In this document: positions 1 to 11,625 of the stretch, piece by piece
How positions within the stretch are numbered: the stretch's first letter is position 1
Layout of the letters: each line of letters begins with the position of its first letter
Source: Bryopsis sp. KO-2023
Taxonomy: Eukaryota; Chlorophyta; Ulvophyceae; Bryopsidales; Bryopsidaceae
Reading direction: 5' to 3'
DNA length: 64,000 nucleotides
NCBI GenBank assembly: GCA_030272585.1
Contig: BSYQ01000004.1
Coordinates: 5,704,001 to 5,768,000 of the forward strand
The notes under the pieces: model-generated
Database searches by the model: none
Seen by the model: the letters and a program-made list of their open reading frames with translations, nothing else
Told to the model about the DNA's origin: nothing
Made by a program: the position numbers and the translations under genes

Positions 1-10
1 CTGTGGCGAG

Positions 11-1440
11 GAGTTTTGAGGGGGTCTTAACACGTTTTTGTGCATATTTCTGCTTTACCAGGATAATTTTTTTGCAGAATTCTATGGTCGGTGAGCTGTG
101 TGTGTGTGTGTGTCATACTTGCACCTCTGACAAACCCTCTGAAGGAAAATTCATCGAAGCAAACGTTATTGTTAGGTTTCTTATCAAAATGGGGAAAAAA
201 AAAGAATCCCATTATTGTGTTTTGTTTCAAAATGCGGGAAAAAAAATAGGAGTGAAAGGCAACCTAGAAGCCTATTTATATATATCATTATGCATATGTT
301 CGTGTGTGTGTTTTTTGTTGGTTTTCTGTTTTCAAGAAGTCATTTCGGCTCACTCTCATTTCCCCCCTCCAAAAAAAAAAAAAAAAAAAAGTAAAAAAAT
401 TCCGTGTTGCGATCGAAAATAAAAAAAGACGACAAGCCAATTAACACTGATTTTTGTCAAGAGCCCCTGAGTGCATGTCTGTTTTTTGTTGGGGTTTGTG
501 AAATCGTTATTTTCATATACACACATGCATGCATATGTGTTTTTTTTAGTCATTTATGCCAGATTATTTGCAAAGATGAAGTGTTGTACATGCATTATAA
601 ATATATATTTGACGTTAAGGAATGTTATTCAAAATGTGCAGTGATTATGGGAACAATCTCCTGTCAAAAGGAAAACTTTCTTTTATTTTTTTGTTGAAAG
701 AGAAAAAGAAAAGAAAGAAACAGAGGGAAGGGTCGACTGGACGATTGAGGTTTTTTGTTAAAGGGGTTAGGATTGAGTTCAACGAAATTCTAATGCTTAC
801 ATATTTCGAAAGAAAAAGGAAAAAAAAAGGTGGATATTGCTAGATGGATGAAATCCACATATTTGTTTTGATTTATTTTCTTGTTGTTGTTGTAGTTTCT
901 GTTGGGAGATGAGAAAAGGGGTGGCCGATTTGGTCGTGAAAATAAAGTGCTGAATGTATTTTGAATGGGAGTGTGTTGAATGACAAGTGTAGGTCTGCTC
1001 AGCAGAGATGCACAGGATCAATTTCGCAGGCAATTTCCAAATGGGGGGGACTCTGTGTGAGTTCCTTAGTTTGCTGGTTTAACTTTCCATTCATCCTATA
1101 GAAGAAACTCAAACTGCAAGGATTGATATCTTCTTTATGTGTCTAGATACCAGATCTAGAACTCGAGTTCAGCAAACTTTTGGGGAAATTCTGGGAAAGG
1201 GAGGGGAGAGAACTTAGATTTGGGAGGATTGCTGTGTTGAATGGGGGCTTTTGGTGGAGTGGCTGGCAAAGATCAGTTTTTTTTAGGTTTAAGAAACTCT
1301 GTTGATGCCCAAATCAGACCCTTTTGAAAGTGTGAAGTACCTTGGTGAACCAATAAATTGTAACAGAAGGTGGATCGAGGTGTGCCCGGATTAGCGGTAC
1401 ATCGGATTACCTCCGTTCATGTGGATTGTGTATTATTTAA
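11..1440. repeat. Segmental duplication, copy 1
   Basis: This stretch is a diverged direct copy of 3949-5390. The same landmarks occur in the same order: a GTTTTGAGG start, a TCATTTATGCCAGAT block, a GACAAGTGTAGGTCTGCTC block and a GGTGGATCGAGGTGT block at the end. Differences are mainly in homopolymer length plus small indels. I see no convincing coding sequence in it; the long open frames are simple-sequence artefacts. Confidence 0.85.
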
Positions 1441-2780
1441 TTTATTTTTCAAAGGGGAATTCACTCGTGATTATATTTTAAATTATTTTAAATCAATAGG
1501 TTTTTGTGTTTTGGGACCTGTCTATGCGAATGGATCCATCGGGCTTTCAATGTTTGCACTTCCTGACTCGTTGAACGCAGCAGCATTTCCTCTAGCTTAC
1601 TTAAGTAAGTTTTTTAATTATTTTGTACTTTTTTCAACTTATTTATTCATTTTCTTCGACATAAGTTATTCTGGGTATAACAAACACTGGCAAAAAGTAA
1701 AATGTGACCTCATTCCTTTGTTTCAGAGATATTTTTCATGCACAGTCCCAAATGACATCAATCAATCAATAATTACAACCCACAGCAAAAGAGAGCCGTC
1801 ACCCTCCATGATGCGAACAAGCACAAAAAAGATAAAACCTTATGGACATAAATCAATTGAAATGGCCACCATGTCAAAGCAAGGTTTCAGCTCAATCTGA
1901 TTCAATTTAGTCATGGATCTTAAGTATTTATCAAATGAATCGATGAACCCTCCTCAGAAAACTAGAGATGTAAAATTTAAAAAAAACCCGGAAAAATGGA
2001 GGGTTTTTAGCCTAAATCAGATTAGTGTTAACCTGCATGCAGTATTTTTTGTTTCATAATTCACCTTGTCAGGACCCAATATTTCATGCATGAAGTGTGG
2101 TGAGTTATTGCGAAAGACAGGAAAAAGTGGTGGTGAATTGGGGGCCTTCTTTGAATCTCAGTAGAGACAACTTGAAAAGACCACATGCTATCCTAAACTA
2201 CCTGTGCATATAGAGTCTCGGAAAGCAAGCAATGCACCAGAAACTGAAAGAAAGAAAAGCAAATGAGATCGTGTTGACGGTTCGATTGCGGTGTGTTCGG
2301 GAAATCGATCTGAAACACCAATTAAAGGCGCCCCAAATCGAATTCAAACAATCAAATGTGACCTATGCATCTTTGCATTCTTGATGGTCTTAGTGTCTTT
2401 GTGGGTACACACAAAAAGCCAATGGAATTTCAACATTAAAATACACATTGGTCACATTTGGTTTTTTACTGATCTTTATAATAGGAGAATGTCTCTCCTA
2501 CACAATGTAATTGATGTTTGTTTGTTTGCTGTGTTGGCAATTCTCCTCCACAATGTAATTTGATGCTTGTTTGTTTGTTTGCTGTGTTGGGATGTGACCG
2601 ACTCTACGTGCAGAACTCACGTCTATTCTTGAAGGGACTTTCACTCCGAAAACGGGGTGTACTTTCTCTGGCTCATTTTCGCTTTTCCAAAATTCAATCA
2701 ACGGTTCTGTTTGGACGAAATCAGGCTTGTCGCTGTTCGAATCGCTTCGCAAATCGAGTAATAGAATAGTGAATAGCTGG
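1441..2780. other. AT-rich stretch without a clear gene
   Basis: An open stretch near 1455-1615 on the + strand looks weakly exon-like, with a possible GTAAG donor after it. I cannot connect it to other exons or recognise it. A short tandem duplication lies at 2495-2590. Nothing else is supported. Confidence 0.4.
2495..2590. repeat. Two-copy tandem repeat, about 49 bp unit
   Basis: The unit contains an ACAATGTAATT block followed by TTTGTTTGTTTGCTGTGTTGG. It occurs twice in tandem with small differences, including one extra TTTG in the second copy. Confidence 0.75.
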
Positions 2781-2835
2781 GACTGGTGCGTGCGGCTGCG
2801 TGAAAACTTTCTTCAGTAGAAAGGGAGGATCGACG

Positions 2836-3536
2836 ATGGGGCGGCGAGGGTTGGGTGTGCTGCAATTGCTGTGCTTTGCTTTGTTGCTTCTTTCTCTGAC
2901 TGCCGTCCCCTCCACAGCCGAAGGTGAGTTGCTGCGAGAATGGCGGCGCGGTTTTTCGGCGTTTCGCAGTTGTTACGTAAATATGTATCCAATATCTACA
3001 TGTATCTGTTGAAGTATGATCGTGCACAACTTGGTGCTGTGTGTGAAACGTTTTGTTGCGCCGACATCAGAACATAGGATGCAAAATCGATATAAGTTAT
3101 TGGATATTTGTTGGTGGCAAAGTCAGCTTGTCAATCTTTAAAAATTTTACTTTTGAAAATTTACAAAAGATCAAACAAACAAACAAACAAACCATCCTGA
3201 TGGAACTCACACATACGTTCAATTGCCTTTTCAACCCCCCCCCCCCCCCATACTGGCAGTCTTTTCAGTTGGGGTGAGAATCCAGAATAATATGCCTTAC
3301 GTGATTTTCTTGGGGGAAGGGGGGGTGTTTCTCTTAATTGCAATGTCCTTTCAAGCTTGATGAATTATTTTCCTTTTTTCCCTGAAAGAATGTATTGCTG
3401 CTCCATTGTAACAGATGTGAACATGCCTGTTCATGGGGTAGTCCATGCCAGAGCATTGACTGGTGAGAAAACGTCCAGGGACTTTCAGTTCTTATTCAGC
3501 CAGAAAATGAACAAACCTCATTTAAAAAAAAAGTAT

Positions 3537-3571
<35 letters not shown>

Positions 3572-5925
3572 GCTGTCACTTTTTTAGTTTCAGGTGGTGT
3601 TTTTTGGAATTGAATAAAACAAGTGCTGTTAAAACTCACGTTGCACCGTAACTTCCAATGCTGTAGAACTCATCGAAAAAAAAAAAAATAAAAAAATACT
3701 GGGGGACCTGCTGATTGTTTTTCGGATAATTTTTTCCTAGGGCGACGAAGCGGAGGTGGTGGAAAGAGGAAGAACAGGAGATCTGATACCATTTCGAGCA
3801 AAAACGCAGTAAGATTGCTGAAATGCAGCAAATTCTCCTTTCTTTGTTGTTCTTCTTGCTGTTTTTTTTTTTAATCTTTGATGCTTCAATCATTTTCTTT
3901 CCCCTTTCATTTAAATTGAGAAGAACAATGGTTTTCCGAACGAGTAAGTTTTGAGGTTTTTGTTCTTTAACACATTTTGTGTATGTTTCTGCTATACTAG
4001 GAAAATTTATGGAAGATTCTTGATGATAATAATTGGTGAAATCTACATGTCTGACAAACCCTCCGAAGGAAATTCTATCGGAGCAGGTGTTATTAGCTTT
4101 TTTTTTTATTTAATCAAAATAGGAAAATAACTTCCATGATCGTGTTACGTTTCAAAATGTCAGAAAAAAAAAGAGGAGTGAAAGGTGGGCTGGAAGCCTG
4201 TTTATGTACATGTTTTTTCTTTTTCTTTTTCTTTTCTTTTTCCAAGAAGTCATTGTGGCTCGCTTTCGGTTCCCCCCCCCCCCCCCCCCTTTCAAGGAAC
4301 CCCTAAAAAAGTATCTTTGTTTGGTTATTAGAAAAAAAAGAAGACAAGCTTTGTGATTTGTGTCCCAGAGTGTATTTGTGGATTTTTTTTTCTTTTTTCT
4401 TTTTTTTTTTGGGGGGGGGGGGGGTCGTTTGATCGATATTTTCATACACACACCCGTGCAGACATACACATACACATATATTAGTCATTTATGCCAGATC
4501 TGTTGCAATGAGGGCCAATTCTTGGAAAAAAATTGTTGCATATATAATTGGAGGTCAGATAATGTCAGTCAAAATGTGCGGTGATTATATTGGGACAATA
4601 TAAAGAAAACGGATTTGGATCTTTCTTTCGTATTTTTCGTGAAGGAAAAAAAGCAACAAATAAAGAAAGGAACAGAGGGAAGGGTTAAGTGCACGGTTTT
4701 TTGAATGGTTTTTTTTTTTCGGGGTTAAAAATATTCTCCATCGATTGGGCTTAACGAAATTCTGGTGCTTGCATTCCGAAAGAAAAAAAAAATAGGTGGA
4801 TCTTGTGAGATGGATGAAATCCACATTTGTTTTATTCATTTTTTTTCTGCTTTTTTTTCCAGTTTCTGTTGGGAGATGAGAAAGGGGGGGGGGCAATTTG
4901 TTCGTGAAAATAAAGTGCTGAAGGTATATTTTGAATGGGAGTGCGTTGAATGACAAGTGTAGGTCTGCTCAGCAGAGATGCACAGGATCAATTGCACAGG
5001 CAATTTCCAAATGGAGGGACTCTGTGTGAGTTCCTTAGTTTTCTGGTTCAACTTTCCATTTGTCCTGTAGAAGAGACTCAGATAGACCAAGGATTGATAT
5101 CTTCTTTGTGCATCCGGCATTCAGCAAATTTGTGAAAGGGGGGGGGGGGGGGAGGAGAGAACTCAGATTTGGGATGTTGATGCTGTGTTGAGTGGTGGAT
5201 TGGCTAAAAAGTACAGATATCTGTTGATGTTTTTAAGGATTGATTCTGTTGATATTTCTGAGCCAGATCCTTTGCAGTCATGAAGGACCTTGGCAACCGA
5301 TATAAGTTGTAATAGATGATGGATCGAGGTGTACCCGGATTGACCATACTTTGACTATATCTGTTGATTTTGATATTATTTTAAGGGAAGCTATTGAAGA
5401 ATGGAGTCAGGAGTGGAGTCCTGGATGTCGGAGTTCTGATGCAGCGCTGTATGTTTTTTTTTTTTTGAGCAATTCTGTCTGGTGAAATTGACTTGTGGAA
5501 ATCTATCAGTGCTTTGCATCATTCCTTTATATAGCCCTTTATATCCTTCTCTCCCCCATCAAAATGAATAAAAACTAGGGTTGAGAGCATTTTTTATTTC
5601 TCGATTTTTTCAACAGTGTATCGAATTTAATGCGAGCAACGAGGAGAGTAACTTTTCCCAGCTCTTTCTTACCAACAGAAGAAAGAGGACTATTTTTCTT
5701 TTCATCTTTTTTGCTTGATGTTTTTTATTTATATTTTTTATTTATTCTATTTTTTTGGAATCGCTAACTTGACATTACAGCACCTTCCCCCCCCCCCCTT
5801 TCTCCTTTTTTTGTTTCTGTCGCTTCACAGGCAAGAAAAAAAGTTCTTCTTGGACCCAAGAGTTCAACCCTGCATTGCTGTTTTATATTTCAATCCACCA
5901 CAAAATTTTCGGTTTTGGGCTTAGG
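2836..5925 (+). CDS. Putative small secreted protein, partial exon model
   Basis: Exon 1 (2836-2923) encodes an obvious signal peptide: a short basic start, a Leu-rich core of about 17 residues and an Ala/Ser/Thr end before a perfect GTGAGT donor. A second exon (3741-3808) joins in phase and encodes a Gly/Lys/Arg-rich basic segment, giving a basic mature N-terminus. A tiny exon (3921-3943) and a terminal exon (about 5829-5925) also join in phase. The long gap between them is filled by segmental-duplication copy 2, so the last part is doubtful. I recognise no family. The signal exon is fairly sure; the rest is tentative. Confidence 0.4.
3541..3569. repeat. (AT)n microsatellite
   Basis: Alternating AT dinucleotide run inside the intron of the putative secreted-protein gene. 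Confidence 0.9.
3949..5390. repeat. Segmental duplication, copy 2
   Basis: Direct partner of 11-1440. It begins within an apparent donor site (GAGTAAGT at 3942-3949); copy 1 has lost the GTAAG at the same place. It contains long C, G, T and A runs, including a T-run joined to a G-run at about 4397-4424. I see no coding sequence that I trust. Confidence 0.85.
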
Positions 5926-5964
5926 CTAATTGGAAAGATTCAGGAAAAATTATTTTTCTTTGAG

Positions 5965-6250
5965 ACTTACGTTCTTAAGAGTTCACACAGATATTGCTGA
6001 ACGAACATAGGTCGATTCTACTACGATATAGATTAGATAGGTCGCAGGTGCTGTTGCAATTCCATTTCTTGGATAAGATGGAGGGGGGTTGGGGGTTGGG
6101 TGGAAAAAGAAGATGTCTGTCGGGGGGGGGGGGTTCTTTTTGAACAGCTCCTGACCAACCGTAACCTTAGCGAGTGGGGGTGGAATGGGGATCGTTATTG
6201 TCATTGTAAAAGATGGAAGTGTTTCTTTGTCAGTTTTACTTTTTGCCTTT
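5965..6250 (+). repeat. Dispersed repeat module Y, left copy
   Basis: An inverted, diverged copy lies at about 26240-26505. Shared blocks include ACTACGATATAGATTAGAT, GGTCGCAGGTGCTGTTGCA and TTTCCATTTCTTGGATAAG, and the fragment AAAGATGGAAGTGTTTCTTTG. No coding content is evident. Confidence 0.8.
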
Positions 6251-6749
6251 CATCGATCATCCTTTATATCTTCCAAAAAGGTTTTCAACATTGTTGAGAC
6301 GTAAAGCCTTAGCTCCAAACGAAAACTGAAAGCCGACCCTCTGAAGACACCATATGCTTCCACACTTGCGCGCCAGTGGAATGCGGGCTGTTTTTCTCCT
6401 GAAGTCGAATCTTGACCGTATCCAGCGGCTGGCCGACCATCACGCTCAACATTCCCCCGAAGGCACCGCGCGTGCGCCCAACTGTCAGACTCCAACTTTA
6501 CTCTCTTGCAATCTGCGCAGCCTCCACGGCGCGAAATCTTGTTCCAGGTACCAGGAGAGTTTTCACGCTGGAGTTTGATTCCCACCAGCCACTCGCATCT
6601 CAGGCGCCCAAGTCGGAGGACTCACTCGGAGCGAGGAAAAAAAAACAGCCGGGCGTTTGATCGGTTATGAAAGAAAGAGAGGCAAGAAAACGACGAAGGC
6701 TGCTACACCATCCCCAAGTACCGAGACAGTCGTACGAGCCTGGGCAAGT

Positions 6750-6850
6750 TCCGATCAAATCCCAGCTTTTCCCGTCCGTCGTACGGCTGCGTCGACTACT
6801 GATACTGGCAAACCCCCCTATTTTGCACGAACACTCCCTGCTTCTTATGT
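6750..6850 (+). repeat. Shared leader of the H2A-like cassettes, copy C
   Basis: A block reading AATCCCAGCTTTTCCCGTCC and continuing to TTGCACGAACACTCCC lies just upstream of the H2A-like reading frame. The same block precedes the other two H2A-like copies, at about 25748-25835 (-) and 30470-30555 (+). The three loci therefore share 5' flank as well as coding sequence. Confidence 0.8.
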
Positions 6851-6891
6851 GGTGGTTTGGCGCGATATAAGGATCGAAAAAAAGCAAAGTT

Positions 6892-6929
6892 AATCGATAA
6901 GAGTGCTTTGCAAAGCACTCTTATCGATT
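6892..6929. repeat. Perfect 38-bp palindrome
   Basis: AATCGATAAGAGTGCTTTG is followed directly by its exact reverse complement, with no spacer. It lies 8 bp before the ATG of H2A-like copy C. The corresponding position in copy A (about 30560) lacks it, so it is an insertion or local rearrangement. Confidence 0.95.
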
Positions 6930-6937
6930 GAGTCAGG

Positions 6938-7375
6938 ATGTCGGAACGCGGAAAAGGAAAGAACATCGCCAAGAAGGCCGCCAGCCTTTCAGACAAGGCA
7001 GGCCTTCTACTCCCTGTCGGGCGTATCGCCAGATATTTGCGTCAGGGAAAGTATGCCGAGCGAGTCAGAAAGGCCGGCTCCGTGCGCCTAACGGCGGCTA
7101 TGCAACGTTTGGTGGCCGAAGTGTTGGAGTCAGCGGGTAACGTGGCTAGCGTCTTGAACACGAGGAGAATGAAACAGTGGTTACGGCTGTAACAGAGAAT
7201 CATCTCTCGGCACATTCGGTTGGCCATCCGTAATGACAAGGAGCTCATCAAACTGCTTTCGGAGCTTCACAAAACTTGCTTCCTTTTGGAAAGAATAACA
7301 CCTTCAGAAGAAGAAGAAGAAGAAGAAGAAGAAGAAGAAGAAGATCTTCTTCTTCTTCTAGAAGAACCGCATACG
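6938..7375 (+). pseudogene. Histone H2A-like pseudogene, copy C
   Basis: The frame from ATG 6938 gives a diverged H2A: a Lys-rich tail, then [20 protein letters not shown] and an AERV element of the histone fold. A TAA stop at about 7190 interrupts it. The same frame then continues with SRHIRLAIRNDKELIKLL, the C-terminal H2A helix segment, and runs into an acidic tail. That tail is encoded by a GAA/AGA microsatellite which turns into its own reverse complement (about 7308-7360), giving poly-Glu and then poly-Leu. Several core residues differ from canonical H2A. The internal stop and the two other broken copies argue for a decayed, multiplied gene. An intron around the stop is possible, but I see no good splice sites. 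Confidence 0.75.
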
Positions 7376-7559
7376 TGAGAGAAGTGCTAAAAAGGAGGCT
7401 TCGTTTCGAAGTAAAAAAGAAAGCTGGTGGGGAATGGGCGGTTGGTCCTAACGTTTTGAAGAGATCGCAAACAAAATCAATTGCGAGGGCGTGCTGGGGG
7501 CATGGTTGTTGTTTTTTTCCGGGTAGAAGGTTCGCCTATTTTCTAAACGAAAAAGAAAA

Positions 7560-7905
7560 ATAGAAAATAGAAAAGAACGATTTTGGATTGAAGATGAAAT
7601 TGCTTTTGAACAGCAGTGTGGAGGGGTCATAGTAGTGTGGACAACAAGAAGAAAAAGAAGAAAAAAGAAACAGTTTTTTTTGTTTTTTTTTCGAAACAGA
7701 AGAAGGGGAAAAGAAGAAGATGAAGACAAGAGATTTTTGAAATCTGGCAGTGAGTGTTTCGTGTAGAATATCCTTTTCACAAACACTATGGGAAGAACCG
7801 CTCTGTGCGGGATAGAAAATCGAAAATCCGCCGAAAATCGAAGTCGTGACAGAGTCAGGGAATGGTCGGAAAAACCTGGGTTCGACTCCCAGGGATTCCT
7901 GTCAC
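7560..7905 (+). repeat. Dispersed repeat module W, copy C
   Basis: This follows H2A-like copy C and matches 31000-31290 (+) and, inverted, 24955-25195. Shared blocks include GTGTGGACAACAAGAAG, GTGTTTCGTGTAGAA and GAAGAACCGCTCTGTGCGGG. It ends in the tRNA-like hairpin described separately. Confidence 0.8.
7858..7902 (+). ncRNA. tRNA-like minihelix with pol III B-box
   Basis: GGGAATGG, a short loop, then CCTGGGTTCGACTCCCAGG and GGATTCC. The centre is a perfect T-arm with the B-box consensus GGTTCGANTCC. The outer sequences could pair like a short acceptor stem. D-arm and anticodon arm are missing, so this is not a functional tRNA gene. It is best read as a tRNA-derived (SINE-like) remnant. A second copy lies at 31252-31291 with a better outer stem (GGAATG with CATTCC). 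Confidence 0.5.
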
Positions 7906-8960
7906 GATTTGATTCTTTTTGACTTCTTAAATTGAAGATCGAAAAGAAAGGAAAATCGACCCTGTGTGGAGTATTTTTCCCCACGAAATTGTATTTTGAC
8001 CGTTTCTTTTCAGAAAAAAAAAATAGTCGAAGACAATCCATGCATATGCAAGTGAAATGAGCGCAGCGAATTTGATAATCGCTTGCATGCATGCAGGGTT
8101 TTTTGGATTGACCGACACTGGAATTTGTGTGATTGGCTGAAGGTATTTGTACACCAACAGAATTGGCAGGAGTGATCCAAGGTCCATTAATCTATTAGTG
8201 GATGCCCAGAGGGAAGGAATTTTTTTTATCTCCTGCAACAGAGTTTAAGTGGCAGGCAAAAAAAAAAAAGAAAGAAAATCATGTGATGTTGCAGCAGGGC
8301 TTAAGCAGGGGGGGGGGGGGGGTGAAGGAAGAAGGAGGAAAAAAGACCACTCTGCTTGTTTAGCAGGGAGGAAAGGGAAAAGAAATGTTTTCCTGGTGGA
8401 GAAACACCTGAATTCAGCAAAGGCAGAATATAGTGGAAAAGAGGGAAAAGGAAGAAAGAATTTTGATCGTGTTTTTTGTTGGGGGGGTATGTTTTGCCTG
8501 GTCCAAGAAAGAACTTTGTTTGGAGAGATTTATACAAAGTCCGTTTTCCCCTTCCTTTTCTTTTTTTTTTTTTGAATGCACCGACGCAGAGGAGGTTTTA
8601 AAAAAGAAATTGTGTTGACCAGTTGTATGAGATGACGACCTACAATGATATCTCCTGGAAATTTTTCCACGAAAAGAAAAATGATATGGAAATAGATGCT
8701 TTGGAAGAAGAAAATTTTTCCCCAAAATAGTTTTGAGCGGGGAATAAAGAAAGATAAAGAAAAACGAAAAACCATAAAAACGGAGCAGTTGGGGCAAAAT
8801 GGGCTTCTTGAGAGAGGAAGGAAAGATTTTCATTCTTTTTTCTTTTTCTTTTTTCGCAGTTTCAGTTTCTTTCGTTTTGTTCATATAAGGACATATCTTT
8901 TACACGCTGTCTTTACCCAACCAGTCTTTCAATTGGGATTGATTTTATATTTTTGGTCTT
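7906..8960 (+). repeat. Dispersed repeat module X, left copy
   Basis: An inverted copy of about the same length lies at 26515-27510. Shared blocks include TCGACCCTGTGTGGAGTATT, TGCATGCATGCAGGGTTTTT, TAATCTATTAGTGGATG and CATATAAGGACATATCTTTT. The copies differ by many substitutions and homopolymer changes. I find no intact protein-coding capacity in either. Confidence 0.85.
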
Positions 8961-9720
8961 TCGGTGTTCTTTTTTCCTGTTTTTTTTGCAGAAGGGCTTA
9001 TGGATCCTACTTATTTTTTTTCAAGAGGTGATTGTCTGGTATTGGGTTGCGACTCCTCAGGCAACACGTTTCATTATTTAATTAATAAATGTTCTTACGT
9101 TCTTCAAAAGAATTCAGATTCTTCCCACCGACCATTTTGCCCCCTTTTCAGAAATTCGCCTTGGATTTTTTTTTTTTGAGGAAACTGGAACATTGTACTG
9201 CACTGATGTCGGTGTTTTTTCTTGAGAAAAGCGAAACATGGCTCCCAAGGCTCTGGTCAAACAAAATAAAAAAGGGAAAAAAACAGGGGGGAAATGCCCC
9301 TCGAGCTTCATTTTTAGTAGCTCAGTTGGTCTGTCAGAACCATTCCTTGCTCCATGTCTTACCAAATGGCCTGATTTCCATATTTTTTCGATCCAGCGTC
9401 GCCAAAACCCAAACCAGTCTGAAGAGGGTCCCTTTCGCGGAGAAACATCATCTTATTCTCTAACCCGAACTCAATACTCAAAACCTTCAACAAGCCATCC
9501 ACACGACTTTTGCTTTCCACACACTCACACTAGCACAAAAGACAAAGTAAACACCAAAACAAAACCTAAATCTTGTGCCTCACATCACCCAACTCAATGT
9601 CGTTTGTCTTTTTTCTCCAAAAAGTCATCAACATCCCGACTTCCTCTTTCCACAAACACACCACCAGAAAGCAGCACACAAAAAAAAATCTATTAAAGAA
9701 AAAACCACAAAAAAAACTAC
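8961..9720. other. Stretch without a supported gene
   Basis: Open frames on the + strand around 9238-9696 are Lys/Ser/Thr-rich with no recognisable domain. A sequence resembling a tRNA A-box near 9317 lacks a matching T-arm. Confidence 0.35.
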
Positions 9721-9780
9721 AAAAAAAACAGTACACGGCTGATTCCTAGGCCGTTGAATGTTGAGGATTGTAACTGCGCA

Positions 9781-9808
9781 GTTCTGGTTATGCATGCATA
9801 ACCAGAAC
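9781..9808. repeat. Perfect 28-bp palindrome
   Basis: GTTCTGGTTATGCA is followed directly by its reverse complement TGCATAACCAGAAC. It lies just beyond the 3' end of the aerolysin-like gene. A second, looser inverted pair (GAATGAAT with ATTCATTC) follows at about 9814-9845. The hairpin could mark the transcript end, but this is inference. Confidence 0.9.
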
Positions 9809-9868
9809 CTTCAGAATGAATACAGTTTATTCCAAGGCATTCATTCCTACTTAGGGCAGGGCCACTTT

Positions 9869-11568
9869 CTACAAGTGTAAGGGCTCCTCCGTAATTGTCC
9901 AAGCACCTGCATTAGTGGATACCCCTTTCCATGTCCCACTCACACGCCTTGAAGATATGTATTTTCCACTGCTTGAATAGAATTTTTCTATTCCCCGGTA
10001 TCTAATGTCCAGCTTTTCCCGGTAAACCACAGCAGACACAACGGTGCGAGTGTGTGGCTGCACCTGGAATGTCCAGCTGTCTTCCTTGGTAACTTCTGTC
10101 ACCCTTTTTTTCGAGGTCGAATAGCTTCCATGTCGCTCAGCCTCACCGGATGCCTGCATTACAACTACAATGTCTGGTGCTGAAAATATTCCTACACATG
10201 GGGATGGAAGCAAAACTTGACGAATGTTTTGTCGACTTAACAAACAATATTTCTCTCTTAATTAAACAAAGTGCAGGAAAGAACAAAAATGTGTTGAAAA
10301 GAGGTGAGAATAACCAATGGTTCCGAACGCGATATGTTGAGCACAAATGTCTTGTACCTTAAAAGTTGCGAAGGCTGTCGCCAGCGGAGTTGATGATATT
10401 TCCACACCAACCTTCGTCCTCCAGCCGGATACTTTCTCGTACGTGGCACCATTTATTTCTTTGTACGTTCTCTTAGCAACTCTTGTGATCACGCCACCTC
10501 CTGCGAATGTCACAAACATGAATTGGGCATGCTCAAAAACACCATGTCTATGTCTGGGTTTTTCCAGGAAAGCACCTCTCTTTTTTATTCTCCAGATTTG
10601 GTTCCGTAGCCACTCCATCCCAGCTCGAAGCACACGAAGCCCAGAACTATTTCTGATATTCCAAATTTCCAAGTCTCTATGCTACCTTTCATGGACCCAT
10701 CCACTGAAATCTCACCATAGTTAACGTATGGTTCATTGAAGACCTCAACGGGACGTTTCGAGAACAATCTCCCAGAAATATCTTCTACCCAAGTCAACTC
10801 CAGCTTTCTTCTGCCCACACTAACTACACACAGCACTTTTGCATTGCGTGACAGCCATCCACCACTTTTGCGAATCTCTTTTCCCTTGTAAGGAAACCAC
10901 CCTCGGTACCTAAACCAACAACAGTTGATACGTTAGAGATTCACATCGATGTTCGGAGTACTTGTCAACATGTGCTAAAAGATATACAGGTTTAAAAGGA
11001 AAACTACAGGGATAAGTGTGAATGCCCATCCTGCATGTTTCATTAACAAAAAAAATCTGACGTTTGGCAAGAGTGATAATCATTTGAACCAAATATTCAA
11101 AACACAGGAGCCATCGATGCATCTTAATATCCGGTGCTCTGCAGCTCAAGGTCCAAAGGACAACCAGCAAGCATGTGTAATGACATGCAAGAACAAACAC
11201 TCACCGCGAAACAATTCCTTTTCCCACGAGACATCCATTGTCACCCCTGTATGGAATTGACATGGGGCTGAAGTCGCCTCGTGTTACTGGTACACACTCT
11301 GGTGACCTCTGCGTAGCAACTGTGGACAGCCATTCCCACTTGTACTCGTAGCCTTTGGTGTTGAAGGAGCCACTAAACGTCAGGACGTAAAACGGCTCGT
11401 CTAACTTCCTCTCCTTACTTTTGTAAGGAAACCATGCTCTGCACCGGCCTCCATAGCTGCGAACTTTTCCAAAAGTGCCTATACGGGTCATTTGAACAAG
11501 AGCACACTGCATTAGGTCCAATGTGAATCGCATACTGTGTTGATATTGTGCAATAGGGGATGACGCTG

Positions 11569-11625
<57 letters not shown>

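Noticed and set aside
7448..8092. 214-residue minus-strand open frame
   Set aside because: It crosses module W, the tRNA-like hairpin and module X; it is Phe/Leu/Ser-rich because of poly-A/poly-T tracts.
9310..9400. Possible tRNA gene (A-box-like TAGCTCAGTTGG on the + strand)
   Set aside because: No pairing T-arm, acceptor or anticodon stem can be formed at the right distance; the TTCGATCC downstream has no stem.
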